Assembly: GCA_022424805.1 (NCBI GenBank)
Contig: JAKMGR010000684.1
Span: 1-6,709, forward strand
DNA: 6,709 nucleotides
From: Verrucomicrobiales bacterium
GTDB lineage: Bacteria > Verrucomicrobiota > Verrucomicrobiia > Verrucomicrobiales > DEV007
Direction: 5' to 3'
Shown here: positions 1-6,171 of the stretch, in pieces
Layout: each line of letters begins with the position of its first letter
How positions within the stretch are numbered: the first letter of the stretch is position 1
Notes under the pieces: generated by a model
The model's database searches: none
What the model was told of the DNA's origin: nothing
Seen by the model: only the letters and a program-made list of their open reading frames with translations
Position numbers and translations under genes: made by a program

Positions 1-1
1 G

Positions 2-466
2 GAGAAAGGGAACTCCGGCGTGCAGGTTCGCAGTGATGATCTTGGCAACTGGCAGATCTTTGGATACCAGGTCGAAGTGGCCCAACAAGAGAAGATGGGC
101 CTTTGGCATCATTCCCTTTTTCCAGGAGACCATCCGAAAAAGAAAGCTCGGCACCTCATGACGACAGCAGGAGATACGGCAGTCATTTCCGAAGACGGAA
201 CACGGAAAAACACCTCGAACAAAGAGCCCGCAAAAGTGCAAGCTAATTACAAAGAGGTGGAGTGGAACACCATGGAGATCATTGCCAAAGGCGACACTCT
301 CATCCAGAAAATCAACGGCGTCGTTTTTGCAACGCTTACTGACAAAGACGCCGAAATGAGCCGGAAGAAAGGTTTCATCGCTCTTCAGGATCACGGTAAA
401 GGATGCATCGTCGCGTTTCGGAAAATCGAGTTGGCGAAGATTGCAATGCCGAGCATTGCGAAATGA
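2..466 (+). CDS. DUF1080 / 3-keto-disaccharide hydrolase domain protein (5' truncated by window)
   Basis: This is the C-terminal 154 residues of a DUF1080 protein. The frame is open from base 2 and reads EKGNSG before the GTG at 20, so that GTG is not the true start; the gene begins outside the window. Family hallmarks are a GNSGVQVRS strand and GYQVEV near the start, then W..MEIIAKG, an INGV strand, a TDKD turn, GFIALQDHG and a final FRKIELAKI strand. These form the end of the concanavalin-like beta-sandwich. Some family members cleave 3-keto-glycosides and others may bind glycans; the family is abundant in PVC bacteria and usually exported, but the signal region is not visible here. The stop TGA (464-466) overlaps the ATG of the following sulfatase (463-465), so the two are probably one transcript with coupled translation. 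Family assignment is firm; substrate is unknown. Confidence 0.88.
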   Translation, partial: EKGNSGVQVRSDDLGNWQIFGYQVEVAQQEKMGLWHHSLFPGDHPKKKARHLMTTAGDTAVISEDGTRKNTSNKEPAKVQANYKEVEWNTMEIIAKGDTLIQKINGVVFATLTDKDAEMSRKKGFIALQDHGKGCIVAFRKIELAKIAMPSIAK

Positions 467-1860
467 TGGGCAAAATGAAACTGCCGTTTTTCTTTATCTT
501 TTCCCTGCTCGCGTGTACGAGCCTCGCTACATCCGCACCCAATCCACCCAACTTCGTCGTCATTTTTATCGATGACATGGGCTACGGCGATATTGGTCCA
601 TTCGGTTCCAAGCTTAACGAGACTCCGCACCTCGACCGCATGGCTGCGGAAGGGAGAAAGCTGACTTCCTTTTACGTGGCATCTCCCGTCTGCACTCCGT
701 CGCGAGCGGCCCTCATGACGGGATCCTATCCGCAGCGAGTTGGATTGGAGCGCGGATCCGATCACGCAGTTCTCTTTCCCGGAGACCCCCACGGGCTGCA
801 TTCTGACGAAATCACCATTGCGGAAACGCTGCAAAAGGCGGGCTATGCGACGGGGTGTTTCGGCAAGTGGCACCTCGGAGATCAGCCGCAGTTTTTACCT
901 ACCTCACAGGGGTTCGGAACCTACTATGGGATCCCCTACTCCAACGACATGTGGCCTGGCCTCAAGAGATGGAAGTTTCCCGATCTCCCCATTCTCCAAG
1001 ACACTAAAGTGGTAGATGTCGTCGAAGATATGGACGAGCAGGCTGCCCTGTGTCGTCTCTTCACGGAAGAAGCCGTGAAATTCATTCGAACCAACAAAGA
1101 CAAACCTTTCTTCGTCTATCTCCCCCATGCGTTCGTTCACTGGCCGCGACAGGCATCACCAGAATTCATAAAAGACGGAAAAACAGTGGAGACATCTCAA
1201 GTGGAGGAAGTCGACTGGAGCGTCGGCCAGATACTGGACACACTGCGCGATGAGAAACTCGCGGACGACACGCTGGTCATCTTTACCTCCGACAACGGGC
1301 CTGCTGGCGGCTTATCTGCCGGGCCACTCCGAGGCAGAAAAGGGTCCGCATTCGAAGGCGGACATCGCGAACCAACAATCGCGTGGTGGCCGGGCACGAT
1401 TCCATCGGGCACAGCATGCGACGAACTCTGCACGGCAATGGACCTGCATCCCACTTTCGCGAAAATGGTTGGAGAACCTATGCCCTCGGATCGCGTAATC
1501 GATGGAAGGGATATTGCGCCTCTCCTACTTGGGGAAGACGGTGCAAAAACTCCGCACGATCGATTCTTCTATCAGCAAGGAGGAAAACTCGCCGCGGTAC
1601 GATCAGGCAATTGGAAGCTCTTTACCAATGGGCAACTCTATAACCTTGCTGAAGACATTGGAGAAAAGAGCAATGTCGCAGAGCAGAATCCTGACAAAGC
1701 TGCAATACTCCAATCGATGCTGGAGGCATTTCAAAAAGATATTTCCGAAAACTCCCGCCCCGTCGGGACTGCTCCAAATTCGCGCACGCTCGTTCCGCGC
1801 CCCGGCGTGAAAGGAGATGAAGGTTTTATCCCGACCTTACAATTGGGAAAATCCGGGTAG
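463..1860 (+). CDS. Secreted formylglycine-dependent sulfatase (arylsulfatase A-like, S1 type)
   Basis: This 465-residue protein should hydrolyse sulfate esters, probably on a polysaccharide or glycan, outside the cytoplasm. The sulfatase signature CTPSRAALMTG places the formylglycine Cys at 77 and its Arg at 81. Metal ligands are visible as D37-D38 in FIDDMGYGDIG and D277-N278 in TSDNGP. K135 and H137 lie in GKWHLGD, and GRKGSAFEGGHREP supplies the conserved later Lys. The length is typical for S1 sulfatases. The open frame runs back to 403, but the ATG at 463 is preferred because a signal peptide follows at once (MMGKMK, then LPFFFIFSLLACTSLATSA) and because it makes a 4-bp ATGA overlap with the DUF1080 stop. 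ATGs at 466 and 475 are also possible. Cleavage could follow ATSA, or LLAC could be a lipobox. Activity would need a maturase such as FGE or anSME, not seen here. Family is certain; substrate is not predictable from the sequence. Confidence 0.95.
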   Translation: MMGKMKLPFFFIFSLLACTSLATSAPNPPNFVVIFIDDMGYGDIGPFGSKLNETPHLDRMAAEGRKLTSFYVASPVCTPSRAALMTGSYPQRVGLERGSDHAVLFPGDPHGLHSDEITIAETLQKAGYATGCFGKWHLGDQPQFLPTSQGFGTYYGIPYSNDMWPGLKRWKFPDLPILQDTKVVDVVEDMDEQAALCRLFTEEAVKFIRTNKDKPFFVYLPHAFVHWPRQASPEFIKDGKTVETSQVEEVDWSVGQILDTLRDEKLADDTLVIFTSDNGPAGGLSAGPLRGRKGSAFEGGHREPTIAWWPGTIPSGTACDELCTAMDLHPTFAKMVGEPMPSDRVIDGRDIAPLLLGEDGAKTPHDRFFYQQGGKLAAVRSGNWKLFTNGQLYNLAEDIGEKSNVAEQNPDKAAILQSMLEAFQKDISENSRPVGTAPNSRTLVPRPGVKGDEGFIPTLQLGKSG

Positions 1861-1868
1861 CAGCCGAG

Positions 1869-3014
1869 CTAGCTAACCGCCACCCGCAAAACATCGTATC
1901 CGTTGACTCGAGTGTATTCCGCCTCGTGTTCAACGTGCTCAACTTCCTCCTCGATCGTCAACGAAACACCGCGGTCGCAGAGCTTCTGGAGCAAAGTCCG
2001 AATGATGAGTCGGGCGTGAGGCGCACCGAGGCAGAGGTGCTTTCCAAATCCGAACGCGACATGAGGATTCGGCTTTCGGTCGAGTTGGATATCGTGCGGA
2101 TTCTCAAAAACCGTTTCGTCGTTGTTGGCCGAAGACCAGCAGAGCGATACGCGACCTTTCGGCTTTACTTCAAATCCGTGCACATCGGTCGTCACCGGAC
2201 AGGTCCGCCCAATGTGAGTCAGCGGAGTGACGACACGGAAAAACTCCTCACTCGCCGCCACAATATTTTTGGGACTCTCCCGCAAGTAATCAAATGCCTC
2301 GGGATGCTTGGCGAGATAAGCAATCACGCAAGAGATGGAATGAATGATCGTGTCGCGCCCACCCGCGAACGTGAGATTTCCAAATCCCATCATCTCGTCG
2401 CGAGTCAGTTTTCGACCCTGGTATTCTGCCTTTGTGAGGGCACTGAAAAAGTCTTCTCCTGGATCTGCCTCTGCCTTGTCGAAGGCTTCGTCCAGGTATT
2501 CTTCGAGCACATTCCCCCTCTGCTCGCAGTCCGCTTCATCCTCTCCGTCTTTGAAAACGTGTATTCCCCAACCTGTCCAGATCTCAGCCTCTTCTTCCGG
2601 CATATCGAGTAGATAGGTAAGCGCACGTGACTGAATCGGGAGAGAAAATTCGCGGACGATTTCGATAGAATCCTGATTTCTCGCTCGATCAATAAATTCG
2701 TCTATGAGAGCCTCGACCTTTGCGATCATCTCCGGGTCTTTGGGGCGCTTAAAGAATGGCTCGACGATTTTCCGGTATTCCGTGTGCTCGGGCGGATCAA
2801 CCTCAATTGGGAGCTGTCGCATTCGGCGTAGTTCTTCCTCCGAAGGAATCGGAACGCGGAAAGGAGCGTCGGAGCTGTATGTCTCCCAGTCTTTGCAAGC
2901 CTCCCGAAGATCGGCGTGACGAAGAATCATAGGAACGGTTTCACCCTGAAAATCACATGGAAGAACGGGGCATTCTTTCCGCTGCTCGTTAAAGGGGTCA
3001 CTGGTTTTATCCAT
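1869..3014 (-). CDS. Cytochrome P450 monooxygenase (bacterial soluble, class I-like)
   Basis: This is a complete 381-residue P450 with no signal or membrane segment, so it should be cytoplasmic. The heme-binding loop FGFGKHLCLG places the thiolate ligand at C328. The ExxR pair is E257/R260 (SEEFFR). The I-helix oxygen-activation motif GGRDT (218-222) keeps the acid-alcohol pair D221-T222. DPPEHTEYR (73-81) is the usual bacterial B/C-helix region. All catalytic landmarks are therefore intact. The length is slightly short compared with about 400 residues for soluble bacterial P450s, mainly because of a short N-terminus. Such enzymes normally take electrons from a ferredoxin and its reductase, and neither is encoded in this window. 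The gene converges on the sulfatase with 8 bp between stops and diverges from the phosphoesterase across 102 bp. Substrate is unknown; sugar O-demethylation (CYP236A-like), terpenoid/steroid or aromatic oxidation are all possible. Confidence 0.95.
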   Translation of the reverse strand: MDKTSDPFNEQRKECPVLPCDFQGETVPMILRHADLREACKDWETYSSDAPFRVPIPSEEELRRMRQLPIEVDPPEHTEYRKIVEPFFKRPKDPEMIAKVEALIDEFIDRARNQDSIEIVREFSLPIQSRALTYLLDMPEEEAEIWTGWGIHVFKDGEDEADCEQRGNVLEEYLDEAFDKAEADPGEDFFSALTKAEYQGRKLTRDEMMGFGNLTFAGGRDTIIHSISCVIAYLAKHPEAFDYLRESPKNIVAASEEFFRVVTPLTHIGRTCPVTTDVHGFEVKPKGRVSLCWSSANNDETVFENPHDIQLDRKPNPHVAFGFGKHLCLGAPHARLIIRTLLQKLCDRGVSLTIEEEVEHVEHEAEYTRVNGYDVLRVAVS

Positions 3015-3116
3015 GAGGAAACCCTAGAGAATTTCCCAGCACTGACAAATCGCCTTTTCCGATTTCATCAAGATTGCATGGGAAATTCATAGTAGGTTCA
3101 CATTCAGGAGCAAAAT
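3015..3116. promoter_or_regulatory. Divergent intergenic region between P450 and phosphoesterase genes
   Basis: This 102-bp gap separates two head-to-head genes and must hold at least part of both promoters. On the minus strand, TTGTCA (plus strand 3043-3048) with a 16-bp spacer to TAGGGT (plus 3021-3026) is a weak candidate for the P450, but the -10 matches poorly. On the plus strand I see no convincing -35/-10 pair. An AGGAG at 3106-3110 is the clearest ribosome binding site here and serves the phosphoesterase. No strong palindromic operator or riboswitch-like structure was recognised. Confidence 0.4.
3106..3110 (+). promoter_or_regulatory. Ribosome binding site AGGAG of the phosphoesterase gene
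   Basis: AGGAG lies 6 nt before the TTG at 3117 and 12 nt before the ATG at 3123. The better spacing favours the rarer TTG start, while codon preference favours ATG, so the start remains unresolved by two residues. Confidence 0.55.
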
Positions 3117-3953
3117 TTGCTCATGAATATTTCACGACGAAAGAGTATCGCCCACATTCTTTTCTATGGCTCACCACTAGCCAGCTTTGGCTACGGGAGT
3201 CTGATTGAAAAGCGATTGGTATCGGTCACAAAAAAGGAGATACCGCTGCAAGAGGCTCATGGCAGCCTCGATGGTTTTCGCGTCGCAGTAATGGGAGACT
3301 TTCATCATGATGACTTTGGCGACAATGACCTGATTCGACGAGCCGTTGAGAAAATCAACGCAGAGGGCGTCGACCTTGTCATGTTGGTCGGTGATTTTGT
3401 CTCGGAAGATCCGCGCGCTCTGCGACCACTTTGCGACGAGCTTCAGAACCTTCGCCCTCAACTGGGAACGTTTGCTGTCCATGGCAATCATGATCGCTGG
3501 CACGTGGGCAGTGCTCTTGGAACCCATCTCACTGATGCAGGAATTCGGCTACTTTCCAACGAGTCGGTGGAATTTCCCGACGTCGTCGTCGCGGGGTTGG
3601 ACAGCATCTGGGGTGGCCATCCTGATCTGCCCGCCACTTTCAAAAATACAGGAAAAGACAAACCGATCATCGCAGGCTGGCACGAGCCCGACACTTTCAA
3701 CATGTACCAGGATTCCCGTGTCGCCCTGCAGGTTTCCGGGCACACTCATGGCGGACAAATTTGCGCGCCGGTGAAAGGTCCAATCCTGCTACCGCGATAC
3801 GGGAAAATCTACCCCTACGGACACTATCGCAAAAACGGAAGCTCTCTCTTTGTAACCCGGGGCGTCGGAACACTATCTGTCCCGGCCCGATTTCTCTGCC
3901 CTCCTGAAATTGCGATACTTACTCTTCGAGGACACGGTTCAATCGCCTCATAG
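3117..3953 (+). CDS. Calcineurin-like metallophosphoesterase, YaeI/YkuE/LpxG type, with Tat-like signal
   Basis: This 278-residue protein belongs to the binuclear-metal phosphoesterases of the YkuE/YaeI group (COG1408-like). All five motifs are present: D61-x-H63 in GDFHHDD, G92-D93 in VGDF, G123-N-H-D126, H189 in WHEPD, and GHTHGG at 208-213. The N-terminus has a twin-arginine-like ISRRKSI followed by a modestly hydrophobic stretch to about residue 30. B. subtilis YkuE is a known Tat substrate, so export or membrane attachment is plausible. The start is ambiguous: TTG at 3117 lies 6 nt after AGGAG, while ATG at 3123 lies 12 nt after it and removes only two residues. Relatives hydrolyse model phosphodiesters (YaeI) or UDP-diacylglucosamine in lipid A synthesis (chlamydial LpxG), so specificity cannot be assigned. 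A DUF1501 gene follows 90 bp downstream on the same strand. Confidence 0.9.
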   Translation: MLMNISRRKSIAHILFYGSPLASFGYGSLIEKRLVSVTKKEIPLQEAHGSLDGFRVAVMGDFHHDDFGDNDLIRRAVEKINAEGVDLVMLVGDFVSEDPRALRPLCDELQNLRPQLGTFAVHGNHDRWHVGSALGTHLTDAGIRLLSNESVEFPDVVVAGLDSIWGGHPDLPATFKNTGKDKPIIAGWHEPDTFNMYQDSRVALQVSGHTHGGQICAPVKGPILLPRYGKIYPYGHYRKNGSSLFVTRGVGTLSVPARFLCPPEIAILTLRGHGSIAS

Positions 3954-4003
3954 ATCCACTTTGTGCGGAAAGACGGAAAACGAAAATCACATCGATCACG
4001 TAA

Positions 4004-4032
4004 TTGCGATCAAGATGTATTTTTAGAATAAT
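4004..4032 (+). promoter_or_regulatory. Candidate sigma70-type promoter for the DUF1501 gene
   Basis: TTGCGA (4004-4009), a 17-bp spacer and AATAAT (4027-4032) resemble a -35/-10 pair, matching the consensus at 4 of 6 and 5 of 6 positions. Transcription would begin only about 5 nt before the ATG at 4044, giving an almost leaderless message. That fits the lack of a good Shine-Dalgarno sequence there (only a weak GGGAA at 4033-4037). An imperfect inverted repeat (3989-4018) covers the -35. This is pattern matching only, and PVC promoters are poorly defined. Confidence 0.3.
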
Positions 4033-4043
4033 GGGAACACGTA

Positions 4044-5420
4044 ATGATCGAATTGACCGATAGATCACGACGCTCCGTTCTCAAGATCGGTGCGCTCGGA
4101 CTGGGAGGAGGGATGTTCACCCTCCCGGAGTTTCTTGCGGCCAAATCCATCCAGCCCGGCCTCGTGAAGGATCGCTCTGTCGTTTTCCTGTTTATGCATG
4201 GAGGGCCCTCTCAGACAGAGACCTTTGATCCGAAGATGGATCAACCATCCGGGATTCGTTCTGCTACGGGAGAGATCTCGACCTCTCTTCCCGGAGTCAC
4301 CTTTGGATCTACCTTTCCCAAGCTTGCCAAACTGGCTCACAAGCTAGCCATAATTCGCTCTTTCACCACGGGAACGGGCGCGCATGACATCAAACCCATC
4401 GTGGGAAAGAACTCTCTCGGGGCTAACATTGGCTCTCTCTACGCTCGAGTTGCCGGAGCGAATGATCCCACCAGTGGAATCCCGAGAAATGTTGCGCTCT
4501 ATCCAAAGGCCGTTGATCCGGAGGCCATGCCGATGATCAAAAAATTCGGAGACTTTGCAGACCCCGGCCCACTTGGCGCTGCCTTCTCTCCGTATGAAGT
4601 TGGGGAAGGCGGGGCGATGCAGTCGGACATGACATTACGAATGGCGCGCGACCGGATGGAAAACCGAAGGGCTCTTCTCAAAGACCTTGACCGGGCCAAG
4701 CAAAGCCTCGACTCGGGAAATGCGGAAGCGATGGGAAACTACCAATCGCAAGCGTTCGACATGATTCTCGGAGGAATTTCTGACGCGTTTGATCTCTCCA
4801 AAGAAGATCCAAAAACACTGGCAAGATACGATACTGCTCCGCTCGTGAATCCGAACTCGATTCGAAAAGTCTGGAACAATCATCAACGCTATCGGGATCA
4901 CAGTCAGACTATCGGAAAACTCATGCTTCTCGCCCGGCGTTTGTGTGAGCGAGGTGCTGGATTCATTACCGTGACGACGAACTTCGTCTGGGACATGCAT
5001 GCCGACAAAAACAATGCTACCGTGACTGAAGGCATGGACTATGTGGGCGCGCCCTTCGACCATGCCGTGAGCGCTTTCATCGAAGATGTCGAGGCACGAG
5101 GGCTCAGCGAGAAGATCCTACTCGTCTGCTGCGGCGAGATGGGGCGCAATCCAGTTATCAACAAAAACGGCGGCCGTGACCATTGGGGAAAACTGGCCCC
5201 GCTGATCCTTTACGGGGGCGGCCTGAAAACAGGGCAGGTCATTGGACACAGTGACCGAAAGGGAGGAGAACCCGCATCCAACCCGATCCTGATGGAAAAC
5301 CTGACCGCAACCCTCTTGCATTCCCTTCTCGATCCGGGAGAAGTTCGTCTCGTGGATGGCCTGAGCAATGATGTAGTCACGACCATGACATCGCCTCAGC
5401 CAATTCGGGAATTGATCTGA
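4044..5420 (+). CDS. DUF1501 family protein with twin-arginine signal
   Basis: This complete 458-residue DUF1501 protein is of a type very common in Planctomycetota and Verrucomicrobiota and related to the alkaline phosphatase/sulfatase superfamily. The N-terminus is a textbook Tat signal: SRRSVLKIG (8-16) then a Gly/Leu-rich hydrophobic stretch to about residue 32, ending near LAAK. Family motifs are HGGPSQTETFDPK (52-64), WDMHAD (316-321), SAFIEDVEARGL (343-354) and GEMGRNP with GGRDHW (364-381). The Asp and His residues in these motifs sit where this superfamily binds metal, but no reaction has been established for the family. The ATG at 4044 is supported by the Tat signal directly after it. 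DUF1501 genes usually follow a DUF1549/DUF1553 cytochrome-like gene; here the upstream neighbour is a phosphoesterase, which is unusual. The gene converges on trmJ with 2 bp between stops. Confidence 0.93.
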   Translation: MIELTDRSRRSVLKIGALGLGGGMFTLPEFLAAKSIQPGLVKDRSVVFLFMHGGPSQTETFDPKMDQPSGIRSATGEISTSLPGVTFGSTFPKLAKLAHKLAIIRSFTTGTGAHDIKPIVGKNSLGANIGSLYARVAGANDPTSGIPRNVALYPKAVDPEAMPMIKKFGDFADPGPLGAAFSPYEVGEGGAMQSDMTLRMARDRMENRRALLKDLDRAKQSLDSGNAEAMGNYQSQAFDMILGGISDAFDLSKEDPKTLARYDTAPLVNPNSIRKVWNNHQRYRDHSQTIGKLMLLARRLCERGAGFITVTTNFVWDMHADKNNATVTEGMDYVGAPFDHAVSAFIEDVEARGLSEKILLVCCGEMGRNPVINKNGGRDHWGKLAPLILYGGGLKTGQVIGHSDRKGGEPASNPILMENLTATLLHSLLDPGEVRLVDGLSNDVVTTMTSPQPIRELI

Positions 5421-5422
5421 GC

Positions 5423-6145
5423 TCAGTCTTTGGTTTGGGATTTCGCGAGAGCCGAGAGAACACCGTGAAGCAGTTTGACCTCCTGATCATTAGGCAAGGC
5501 TCGCGCGAAGATGCTACGCAGTTGTCGGACACTGTGAGGTTTCATTTCTTCGGTCAGGAAAAAGCCAGTCACTTCGAGTTGTGATTCGAGCCGGGCGAGG
5601 AAGTTTGCGATTTCGGCCCGGGTTGCTGGCGGCGCGTGCTCGACTCCCTCGTCGCCTGCAAGCTGCTTCTTCCATTCCCAACCAAAAAGCAGAACGGCCT
5701 GGGCCAGATTGAGGGATGGGAAATCGGGATTAGTTGTGAAGCGCACGAGAAGATCTGCTCTCGAGATCGATTCTCGATCCAGGCCCGACGCCTCCGGCCC
5801 GAACAATATCCCAATGCGACTTCCCGAGTGACTTGCAATTTCTGCGGCGGCCGTGTCGACTGTCGCGACGGGTGTGCCACCTGCCCGATCTCGGGCCGTT
5901 GTTGCGAACACACGCTGGCAATCAGCAATCGCATCATCGAGCGTTTCGAAGACCTCAGCATTTTCAATGACAACATCTGCGTCCGCCGCAGTCGCCTTTG
6001 CGGATTCCTGCGGCCATCCGTCTCGCGGTGCAACGAGTCGCAACTGCGTTAGACCACAGTTCAGCATCGCGCGCGCACACATTCCGATATTTTCTCCCAT
6101 CTGCGGATGGACGAGGATGATCACAGGCTGTTCGTTGCCGGACAT
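5423..6145 (-). CDS. trmJ: tRNA (cytidine/uridine-2'-O-)-methyltransferase TrmJ-type, SPOUT family
   Basis: This 240-residue SpoU/TrmH-class (SPOUT, trefoil-knot) methyltransferase probably transfers a methyl group from S-adenosylmethionine to the 2'-OH of residue 32 in tRNA anticodon loops. Motif 1 is NIGMCARAMLNCG (19-31), with the conserved N19 and R25. Motif 2 is LFGPEASGL (114-122), and motif 3 is PSLNLAQAV (143-151). The C-terminal extension (about 178-235: an LESQLEVTGFF helix, an LRSIFARALP segment and QEVKLLHGVL) is the dimer-forming tail that distinguishes TrmJ from shorter SpoU enzymes, and the total length matches TrmJ (about 245). APRDGWP and ATTARDR recall the alphaproteobacterial subtype from memory. 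No clear ribosome binding site precedes the ATG. It is divergent from the zinc-ribbon gene across 26 bp. TrmJ is more likely than other SpoU members because of the C-terminal tail. Confidence 0.88.
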   Translation of the reverse strand: MSGNEQPVIILVHPQMGENIGMCARAMLNCGLTQLRLVAPRDGWPQESAKATAADADVVIENAEVFETLDDAIADCQRVFATTARDRAGGTPVATVDTAAAEIASHSGSRIGILFGPEASGLDRESISRADLLVRFTTNPDFPSLNLAQAVLLFGWEWKKQLAGDEGVEHAPPATRAEIANFLARLESQLEVTGFFLTEEMKPHSVRQLRSIFARALPNDQEVKLLHGVLSALAKSQTKD

Positions 6146-6171
6146 GATTCAATGTGCGAGGTTTGAGGGAA

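Noticed and set aside
20..22. GTG at 20 as the start of the DUF1080 gene
   Set aside because: The reading frame is open upstream to the window edge and encodes the conserved GNSG residues, so the gene starts outside the window.
403..462. Upstream extension of the sulfatase to the ATG at 403
   Set aside because: It would overlap the DUF1080 gene by 64 bp and put 20 charged, unrelated residues before a clear signal peptide. The ATG at 463 is far more credible.
391..873. A 160-codon open frame on the minus strand
   Set aside because: It is antisense to the sulfatase, covering its signal peptide and CTPSR region, with no recognisable motif.
1867..1874. Palindrome AGCTAGCT at the junction of sulfatase and P450 stops
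   Set aside because: Eight bases with no loop or T-tract cannot act as a terminator; likely chance, being built around the P450 stop codon.
1926..2612. A 228-codon open frame on the plus strand
   Set aside because: It lies wholly antisense to the P450, whose heme, ExxR and I-helix motifs make the minus strand the real coding strand. The antisense product shows no recognisable domain.
3994..4069. Direct repeat GATCACG (3994-4000 and 4063-4069) around the DUF1501 start
   Set aside because: Only 7 bp, and the second copy is inside coding sequence; chance occurrence is likely.
5636..6052. A 138-codon plus-strand frame with several Cys residues
   Set aside because: It is antisense to the TrmJ-type gene, which has all three SpoU motifs. 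The Cys residues are scattered and do not form a family pattern.
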